Part shown: one piece after another, positions 15,006-20,986 of the stretch
How the letters are laid out: each line of letters opens with the position of its first letter
How positions within the stretch are numbered: the stretch's first letter is position 1
Source: a virus
Length of the DNA stretch: 20,986 bases
Reading direction: 5' to 3' (one strand)
IMG/VR virus record: IMGVR_UViG_3300034061_001462
Coordinates: 1-20,986 of that record
Notes under the pieces: model-generated
Told to the model about the DNA's origin: nothing
Database searches by the model: none
The model's input: the letters and a program-made list of their open reading frames with translations, nothing else
Made by a program: the position numbers and the translations under genes

Positions 15006-17522
15006 ATGTCTGAATTTGCCGATTGCAAACTATTTGTTAATGACAAATACACATCTCTTAGAGAATCCATGCAAGAAGAACTTGATGAGATGCTTGACGA
15101 AATTGAGTCAATGAGAAAAAGCACCAGGACAGTAGATGGTTTTAGAAAAAAACTAAATCAATATGTTAAAGAAACTGGCATGGAAAAATTCACAAATGAA
15201 AGAGAAAAAATCCGTGACATTGCTAAAAGAACAGACAATATAAAAAGGGTATTTGATCCTTCACTTGGCGGCCCCGAAGAGGGACTAGCCTCTCTTTTAA
15301 GGTCAACAAACTACCACGGAGAAGGTGCAGCTAGATCAGTAGAATCCGTAATGAACGTAATGAATAAAAAATACGGGAATTACATTGCCCAGAATTTAAC
15401 TCCAGAACAAGTTAAAGTGATTATCTCAAAAGGACTAGATCAAGAAATTCTTCATGTTCTTGCTGGGGGTAAAAATGAAGTATCGGATGCAGCCAAACAA
15501 ATTGCTGGCGTATTTAGAAAAGTTCAAGACATGGTTCATGCAGATAAGAAAGCTACAGGAATTGAAATAAATTATTTAAAAGATAGAGGGATAAACCAAA
15601 GGGATCTTTACAATATTTCTAAAATGCAAGAAATCGGAGAGGACGCTTGGGTCGAAACTGTTTATAGCCGTCTTGACCTAGAGAGAACTTTTCCTTTTTT
15701 ATTGGAAGAAGTGGATAGAAAACAATATTTAAAAGACGTTTATCAAGGATTTATTCAGAGACATTTTGATAAAGAAGCTGTTGATTTTAACAATATTCCT
15801 AAAGATTTAATTAAATCTAATATTCAAAGAAAAAATCTTAGACCAAGGGCACTTCATTATACAGCCGAAGGTCTTGGTCAGATGTGGGAACAATTCTCAG
15901 ACAAGACAATATTAGATTCTCTTATGGCGGAAAGTGCTCAAGCCTCCAGGGATATAGCTTTGTATGACGTTCTTGGAAGCAAAGGTTTAGGAGAATTTGC
16001 TACAATAAAACAAAAAACTATCAGAAAACTAGCAGCAGAAATACAAGGCACAGCCGATCCTGCAATTAAAGCAAAACTTCAAAAACAAATTGATAATATA
16101 AACGCAAGGTCAAAAGGCTCTAATCTTTCCTTTGAGGGAGATTACGATACATTAATTGCTGGACTAAGCGGTAAAACAGATCAAATTGGGAATGAATTTA
16201 TGGCCGATGCTGGAGACAGTATTAGAGCTTTAACCTCAATGCGAACACTTGGCGGATCTATGTTTTCTGCTTTAACAGATACTTTTGCCGGAGTTACCGC
16301 TCTAAATATGGCTACAGGTGGAAGTTATTTCAAGTCAATAGGGCAAGAACTAGAGGGACTATTTTCTACATGGAAACCATCAGATCAAAAAGAACTAGCT
16401 GAGATTTTTGATTTAGCCCTTGAATCTGACATGGGGAATGAATTGAGAATTGCAGCTTCATCAAATGGAATAACCAAAGCCATAAACATAGCTAATAAAT
16501 GGTACAGCAAATGGAACCCAATTGCTCAACAAGGACGCTACCATAGAGTAGCTCCTACTATGATGCTTTCTTGGGATTTTGCAAAGAATACCGCAGGGAA
16601 ATCATGGGACGAAATAGGTGATTCTTATAAAAAAACTTTATCTAAATCTGGGATTAAAGAAGCTGACTTTGAAGCATTTAAATTAATGAGAGGTAAATGG
16701 AAAGGCAAAGAACTTATCATGCCCCATGCCGTTTCTGAAATTCCTGACGATGTAGCGTTGGCAGCTATTAAACAAAACAAAGCTCAAAACCCAAATTTTT
16801 TCCCTTCTACTCCGGACGAGTACAGGGCACAGCTATCTAGGAACCTAGGGGTTATGTTTGGGGAAGAATTTGGAAATTTTGCGGCTCCGCAACCAGGGCT
16901 AAGGGAAAAAGCTTTTTTATTGGGAACATCTCAAAAAGGAACCTATGGCGGAGAAGCTATTCGTATGCTTGCTATGCTTAAGTCATTTACCGTAAAACAA
17001 GCTTCTATTATGCAGAAAATTTATGTCAACAATCCTACTGCACAAGGCAGGGCTAAACAACTTTCAGCTCATACCATTGGGCTAATGACTATGGGATATG
17101 TTTCGTTGTCACTAAAGGCACTTATTAATAATGAAACTCCTCCTGATCCGTCAAGTCCGGCTACAATGAAAAAAATAGCTATTACAAGCGGAGCGTTTGG
17201 TTTGCTTGGTGATATGATGCTAGACGAATCCAATAGAGGCGGCGTTTTAAAAGGTTTTATTGGAGGTCCAGTAGTAGCTTCAGTAGATGAATTAACTAAA
17301 TTATCAAGAAAACTTGTCACAGGTGAAGCTGAGATGAAAGACATAGGAGAATTGTCAAGATTCGTTCCAGGTAACAACTTGTTTTATTTGAAAGCAGGGT
17401 TTAATTATACTTTGAATGACGACTTCAGGGAGACAATATCCCCAGGATTTAATGCAAGAATGGAGCAAAGAAGAAAAGAAAATTCAGGGCAACTTTGGGA
17501 ACAAACTAAAGTAATAGAATAG
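15006..17522 (+). CDS. Large ejection protein (C-terminal half of a gp16-like internal virion protein)
   Basis: The 838-residue protein opens with a charged coiled-coil (about 15-70), followed by helical regions. Its C-terminal third has the pattern usual in large internal virion proteins of podoviruses. This includes GTYGGEAIRMLAMLKSFTVK (about 642-661), then a hydrophobic helix (AHTIGLMTMGYVSLSLKAL, about 683-701). ITSGAFGLLGDMMLDESNRGG and FIGGPVVASVDELTKL follow. An upstream part holds SMRTLGGSMFSALTD, also common in this group. The product likely forms the inner-membrane part of the DNA channel. GAGGAG at 14993-14998 is a strong ribosome site, so it is a separate gene and not a frameshift remnant of the previous one. 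It is the last gene before the structured leader at 17537. Confidence 0.82.
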   Translation: MSEFADCKLFVNDKYTSLRESMQEELDEMLDEIESMRKSTRTVDGFRKKLNQYVKETGMEKFTNEREKIRDIAKRTDNIKRVFDPSLGGPEEGLASLLRSTNYHGEGAARSVESVMNVMNKKYGNYIAQNLTPEQVKVIISKGLDQEILHVLAGGKNEVSDAAKQIAGVFRKVQDMVHADKKATGIEINYLKDRGINQRDLYNISKMQEIGEDAWVETVYSRLDLERTFPFLLEEVDRKQYLKDVYQGFIQRHFDKEAVDFNNIPKDLIKSNIQRKNLRPRALHYTAEGLGQMWEQFSDKTILDSLMAESAQASRDIALYDVLGSKGLGEFATIKQKTIRKLAAEIQGTADPAIKAKLQKQIDNINARSKGSNLSFEGDYDTLIAGLSGKTDQIGNEFMADAGDSIRALTSMRTLGGSMFSALTDTFAGVTALNMATGGSYFKSIGQELEGLFSTWKPSDQKELAEIFDLALESDMGNELRIAASSNGITKAINIANKWYSKWNPIAQQGRYHRVAPTMMLSWDFAKNTAGKSWDEIGDSYKKTLSKSGIKEADFEAFKLMRGKWKGKELIMPHAVSEIPDDVALAAIKQNKAQNPNFFPSTPDEYRAQLSRNLGVMFGEEFGNFAAPQPGLREKAFLLGTSQKGTYGGEAIRMLAMLKSFTVKQASIMQKIYVNNPTAQGRAKQLSAHTIGLMTMGYVSLSLKALINNETPPDPSSPATMKKIAITSGAFGLLGDMMLDESNRGGVLKGFIGGPVVASVDELTKLSRKLVTGEAEMKDIGELSRFVPGNNLFYLKAGFNYTLNDDFRETISPGFNARMEQRRKENSGQLWEQTKVIE

Positions 17523-17536
17523 TTTACTTTTCGTAC

Positions 17537-17588
17537 GAATCCCTTCAAACTATAGATACCTAAGAAGGCCATAGGACTGGAGGGATTC
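17537..17588 (+). promoter_or_regulatory. Leader hairpin that buries the ribosome site of the next gene
   Basis: GAATCCCTTC (17537-17546) pairs with GGAGGGATTC (17579-17588) with one G-U pair; A17547 with T17578 adds an eleventh pair. The right arm contains the whole GGAGGG ribosome site and ends directly before the ATG at 17589. An inner CCTA/TAGG stem (17559-17562 with 17572-17575) lies in the loop. This layout would hold translation of the fibre gene low until the stem is opened, for example by ribosomes leaving the upstream gene, by temperature or by a protein. Confidence 0.6.
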
Positions 17589-19397
17589 ATGTCAGGCATT
17601 ACCACAAGATCAGCTTACGGAAAGCTACAAAAACCTAATTCTAACGACAAAGATTTAAGAAACGAATCATATATTACAGGGCAACCTATAGGATCTAACC
17701 GTCGATCACTAGACGTTTTTCCTATGGGTGTTTATGAAGTATCCGCTTCCGATATTGTCGAAGCCGGATCTAATGATTACCTGGTCAAGGCTACCGCTCA
17801 TGGAGCCAAAATTGGGGATGTTTTCAGGATTCTTACTTCCGCAAACTCAATTAATGAATTTGAAGTTTTTATCGATAAGATTGTTGACGCTAACTTTTTT
17901 GAGTTATCTTCAGTATTATCTGCCTCTTTATCTGCCGGAGATACTTTCTCTATTTTACGTCCAGTATCTAACAAGCTATCAGCAGATGGCACGACTCTTG
18001 CAACCATCGCAAACAATCCTGTTCAGTTTAATTTAAACGGAACGGCTACAAACGTATCGCAAGATACGGTAACTCCTGCAAATAACCGCCCCCTTCCTGT
18101 TAAGCTAATTGATTTTGCGGGCGACATAAGCATTACTGCTTCTCAACTTAACGTAAATCTGGATGATACAGACGATAGCGTTGCGATTGGTGACGGAGCT
18201 GGTAATTTAGTGGGTGTAACTACAGGAAAACTAAATGTAGTTGATTCTTCCGCTGGATCAAATCTTTCTTCTCTTGATGGTAAGCTAATAGCTAACGGCG
18301 TAATTGATACAGGTAACTCTTCAACTACGGCGTTGGGTGCTAACGCTGTTTTTACGGGCACAGCAGTAGAAATTACACGCTATGCTTGCTTAAATGTAAA
18401 CGTAAAATCAGATGTTCCTTCGGCGACAAATGGGTTATCGGTTCAGTTTTCTCCAGATGGAACAAACTGGGATCACTCTCATTCGACTACATACTCAGCG
18501 GCTACTGGCGTGGGGTATATTTTTAATGCTGAATTTAAATTTGCAAGAATTGTATATACGAACGGCGGAACGGCTCAAGGTGTATTTAGACTACAAACAA
18601 TTTTAAAAGCTACTAAAGTTCAGTCTTCACTCTACTCTTTGGATCAGACTGTAACTGGATCAATGTTTGCTGAACTAAATAAAAGTACAATCATTGGTAA
18701 GACTACAGGAGGAGGCGGTGGATTTGTTGATGTAAAAGTCAACCCATCGGGTGCCTTAACCGTTGAAGCTACTCTTTCTGCTAGTACCAACAATATTGGT
18801 GACGTTGATGTTCTCTCATTACCGTCACTTCCTGCCGGTACAAATAACATTGGTGACGTTGATGTTTTAACTCTTCCTCCTCTTCCGGCGGGAACGAACA
18901 ATATTGGTGACGTTGATGTTGCTACACTTCCAGTAAGTTTCAGCTCTGGAGCGACAGATGCCACGACTCAAAGAGTGGTTTTAGTAAATGATCAAACTCT
19001 CCCTGTATCAGCTTCATCTCTTCCGCTTCCAACTGGTGCGGCTACGGATGCTAAACTTGATTCAATTATTACGGCTATTGGAAACACAAATACTAAGCTT
19101 GATTCTATCGAGCTTAATACTTCACCCGAATTTTCAAACTTTAGCACACAAACAGTCACGGATGTTTCAGCGGCTACGTTCACAGCTCCGGCTTCTGCTA
19201 AGAGGATGGTTATCCAAAACTCACTAGCAGCCGATGGACCTATTAGATTTGTTCCAGCTGCCAATACTCCAACGGCTTCAAGTGGTTTTTACCTGGGTGT
19301 AGGTCAATCAACTTCTGAGATTCCGGCGGGTAGCTTTAAAGCAATCGGCGTAGATTCTGGGGTAGTTGGTGACGTTACAGTTATTTGGTTCGTATAA
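17589..19397 (+). CDS. Tail appendage/fibre structural protein with tandem repeats
   Basis: The 602-residue product is beta-rich, poor in cysteine (one) and has no signal peptide. The N-terminal 130 residues probably attach it to the tail, with the segment ATAHGAKIGDVFRI and a GDTFSILRPV turn. Around residues 265-345 is a domain with SVQFSPDGTNWDHS and ARIVYTNGGTAQGVFRLQT, a pattern I have seen in other phage appendage proteins. A glycine run (TTGGGGGF) links it to three 18-residue repeats (400-453), TNNIGDVDV followed by a Leu-Pro-rich stretch. A short heptad-like part (DAKLDSIITAIGNTNTKLDS) suggests a trimer stem. The last 85 residues form a separate beta domain. Its start is fixed by GGAGGG inside the hairpin before it. 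Receptor binding or adaptor role is inferred. Confidence 0.75.
   Translation: MSGITTRSAYGKLQKPNSNDKDLRNESYITGQPIGSNRRSLDVFPMGVYEVSASDIVEAGSNDYLVKATAHGAKIGDVFRILTSANSINEFEVFIDKIVDANFFELSSVLSASLSAGDTFSILRPVSNKLSADGTTLATIANNPVQFNLNGTATNVSQDTVTPANNRPLPVKLIDFAGDISITASQLNVNLDDTDDSVAIGDGAGNLVGVTTGKLNVVDSSAGSNLSSLDGKLIANGVIDTGNSSTTALGANAVFTGTAVEITRYACLNVNVKSDVPSATNGLSVQFSPDGTNWDHSHSTTYSAATGVGYIFNAEFKFARIVYTNGGTAQGVFRLQTILKATKVQSSLYSLDQTVTGSMFAELNKSTIIGKTTGGGGGFVDVKVNPSGALTVEATLSASTNNIGDVDVLSLPSLPAGTNNIGDVDVLTLPPLPAGTNNIGDVDVATLPVSFSSGATDATTQRVVLVNDQTLPVSASSLPLPTGAATDAKLDSIITAIGNTNTKLDSIELNTSPEFSNFSTQTVTDVSAATFTAPASAKRMVIQNSLAADGPIRFVPAANTPTASSGFYLGVGQSTSEIPAGSFKAIGVDSGVVGDVTVIWFV
18786..18947 (+). 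repeat. Three tandem 54-bp repeats in the fibre gene
   Basis: Units run 18786-18839, 18840-18893 and 18894-18947. Each encodes an 18-residue block starting TNNIGDVDV and then a Leu-Pro-rich stretch; the third copy diverges after the first half. At DNA level the core ATTGGTGACGTTGATGTT is identical in all three copies, while other codons differ. This fits recent duplication with partial drift or gene conversion. Copy number could vary among relatives and alter fibre length. Confidence 0.92.
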
Positions 19398-19406
19398 GGA
19401 AGTGAT

Positions 19407-20986
19407 ATGAATAATATTATTAAAATTGTAATTCTTATGGTGGGATTGGCGGCCTTGGTCGATGTCTCATTTGGACAAGGTGACGCTCCGGCAATCTTAA
19501 AGGGATTGAATCAAGCTGATAAATCCATCGGGGCGACAATCAAAACTCCCAACGGACAGGTAACAAAGTTATCAAGCTCAATGGCGTTGATTGAGACTGG
19601 TAACAATAACATCCTGGAAAACCCAAACTTTGAGCATAGTGTTTATGATACGTCTTGGGTTATTGGCTCAGGTTCTTCAAGTAAAGTGGACGTAAACATT
19701 GATAGCACAAAAGTGTTTAGCGGTCTTAACGCTTTAAAAATGACAATGGCGGCTTCTACTCTTGGTGTTTTTAACGTATCCCCTACAGGCAACCAAGCAT
19801 ACAAAGACGGCGTACAGGGCTTAGTATCTGTTAGGATTAAGACAACTGTATCTGGGATCAGAGTATGTCAAAGAAAAGGCATTGCCATAACTACCAACTG
19901 CGTGAATGTAATCCCAGATGGTAAGTGGAATTTATATAAAGTGCCCAGCATTTTAGGCGAGTTTTTTAACGGCGTAGAAATTACAAGTTCACCTACTGCT
20001 GTAACTGGGGATGTTTACATTGACGATGCCTTTGTTGGTGCTACTGACTTAACTCAAAATATATCTGCCTGCCAGACTCCTGACTGCACTACTGAATTTA
20101 GTGCTAGGATTTCTAGTGCTGGGGTTATTAGTGCAGAAAACGTAGATTGGGTCAATGGGAATTGTACTGTTGCCTCAACTTCACAGTACACTTGTACTTT
20201 CAATTCTAGTATATTTACTGTCGCACCAAACTGTACACTAGAAGATAATGACAACGGAAATTTTACTCAATCGTTTATATCATCCCCCACTTCTACTGGG
20301 TTTACCTCTAGGACGCTTAATGGTTCTACTGGGGTAAATGCGGCTGCTTCACACACTATAATCTGCCAAAGATCAGGCTCAGACTACGCCACAGCTAAAC
20401 AGCTATCAAATGGAAATACCTACTCATCAACTAATGCAGACACAGATTGGTCTTCATGTGGTTTAACAGGTTCGGCATTTACAGGATTTGGGTCTTCTGT
20501 TCCTACTCCTTCTCTTCAGTGTAAAAGACAGGGAGGAGATTTACTAATTAAAGGAACATTTACGGCAGGAACTACACCTACCGCGGTAGAGGCTCGAATG
20601 GCTTTACCTACTTGGAATGGGACGCAATTAGTAAGTGCAAACTCCTCAATCATTCCAAGTTTGCAATTAGCTGGAACAAATATTGTAAACATAGCCGGGG
20701 TTACTTTTTTTGGAGAATATGCTTTAATTGAGCCGTCGGTTTCTTATTTAACTTTTAGCGTTCAAACATCAACTTTAAATGGTCTCACAAAAGCTACAGG
20801 CGCAGCTATTTCAAGCACAGGATCAAACCTTTCAATCAACGCCCGTATCCCTATCGAAGGCTGGCAAAATTCTAACATAATCATAGGTCAATTTAACGGC
20901 TTAGAATCATGTAGCTCAACCCTAGAGTGTACTGATACTTTTTCGGCTACAATAACAAATACTGGTGCTGTAGTCGCAGGAAGTGA
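19407..20986 (+). CDS. Cys-rich fibre-like protein with signal peptide and CBM4/9-like domain (partial)
   Basis: The frame is open to the right edge; 526 residues are visible. It begins with a likely signal peptide: K6, a hydrophobic core IVILMVGLAALV (7-18) and a possible cleavage site after VSFG (G23). Residues 68-211 look like a CBM4/9-type jelly roll: NILENPNFEHSVYDTSW at the start and VYIDDAFVGA at the end, both hallmarks of such sugar-binding folds. From residue 222 come two copies of a Cys module (CxnCTxxFSAxI), the second cut by the window end, with beta-rich sequence between. Twelve cysteines are visible, while the preceding gene has one. AAGGAAG at 19396-19402 supports the ATG, and the previous stop lies within this site. 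Likely a receptor-binding or surface protein. The possibility that it is secreted or membrane-bound, and not in the virion, remains open. Confidence 0.7.
   Translation, partial: MNNIIKIVILMVGLAALVDVSFGQGDAPAILKGLNQADKSIGATIKTPNGQVTKLSSSMALIETGNNNILENPNFEHSVYDTSWVIGSGSSSKVDVNIDSTKVFSGLNALKMTMAASTLGVFNVSPTGNQAYKDGVQGLVSVRIKTTVSGIRVCQRKGIAITTNCVNVIPDGKWNLYKVPSILGEFFNGVEITSSPTAVTGDVYIDDAFVGATDLTQNISACQTPDCTTEFSARISSAGVISAENVDWVNGNCTVASTSQYTCTFNSSIFTVAPNCTLEDNDNGNFTQSFISSPTSTGFTSRTLNGSTGVNAAASHTIICQRSGSDYATAKQLSNGNTYSSTNADTDWSSCGLTGSAFTGFGSSVPTPSLQCKRQGGDLLIKGTFTAGTTPTAVEARMALPTWNGTQLVSANSSIIPSLQLAGTNIVNIAGVTFFGEYALIEPSVSYLTFSVQTSTLNGLTKATGAAISSTGSNLSINARIPIEGWQNSNIIIGQFNGLESCSSTLECTDTFSATITNTGAVVAGS

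Noticed and set aside
15002-15008. Frameshift or sequencing error splitting one gp16-like gene
   Set aside because: The downstream gene has a strong GAGGAG site at proper spacing and an ATG, so two genes are the simpler reading.
17069-17377. Antisense open frame of 102 codons
   Set aside because: It lies fully inside the well-supported ejection gene, has no ribosome site and its product has no recognisable pattern. The same holds for the other antisense frames (for example 4728-4982, 10614-10844, 18644-18964).
17523-17556. Promoter before the fibre gene (TTTACT and TATAGA) or a T7-like ACTATAG promoter
   Set aside because: Spacing of 22 bases is too long for sigma70. The ACTATAG core is too short, the CTATAG string also occurs inside the nozzle gene near 9660, and no phage RNA polymerase is visible.
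18786-18947. CRISPR-like array
   Set aside because: Repeats are contiguous, in frame and coding, without unique spacers.
1-20986. tRNA genes, integrase, lysis genes, toxin-antitoxin or defence systems
   Set aside because: None was seen; all substantial frames fit structural or unknown phage proteins on the + strand.

Overview
The window is the virion structure and packaging module of a short-tailed tailed phage (podovirus). It could be a free phage, a metagenomic contig or a prophage. All genes lie on the + strand, packed with gaps of a few bases or short overlaps. Gene order follows the T7 plan: small terminase, large terminase, portal, scaffold, capsid, tail gp11-like, gp12-like, gp13-like, then gp14, gp15 and gp16-like ejection proteins, then fibres. 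The capsid cassette is of the Bordetella phage BPP-1 type, with a Bbp19-like protein before the scaffold and a Bbp16-like cement protein after the capsid protein. No RNA polymerase, replication, integrase, lysis or DGR gene is visible. The DNA is AT-rich with good AGGAG-type ribosome sites, which fits a Gram-negative host of low GC. The fibre architecture at the right end recalls phages I associate with aquatic Bdellovibrionota, but this host guess is weak.

Layout. 1-353: 3' end of a Cys-containing protein, possibly the end of a fibre. 355-2497: terminase small subunit, a 64-residue unknown and terminase large subunit. 2509-2943: unknown. 2943-5658: portal, Bbp19-like protein and scaffold. 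5659-5822: regulatory gap with a perfect TTGACA, an 11-bp perfect inverted repeat and a possible 17-codon ORF. 5823-7270: major capsid and cement proteins, ended by a strong intrinsic terminator at 7276-7305. 7317-10544: tail adaptor, tail nozzle and a GNAT-like gp13 homologue. 10546-17522: four ejection (internal virion) proteins, one with an ADP-ribosyltransferase-like domain. 17589-20986: two fibre or appendage proteins. The first has a 54-bp tandem repeat and a start site buried in a hairpin. The second is cut by the window end and has a signal peptide, a CBM4/9-like domain and many cysteines.

How it works together. Terminase cuts and pumps DNA through the portal into a capsid built on the scaffold and stabilised by the cement protein. 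The gp11/gp12-like proteins form the short tail. The gp14, gp15 and gp16-like proteins leave the particle at infection to make the DNA channel through the envelope. The fibres find the host.

Most notable observations: the ART-like domain in an ejected protein, which could deliver an effector at infection; the exported-type, Cys-rich fibre gene; the separately controlled capsid-cement cassette; and the SD-sequestering hairpin before the fibre genes.
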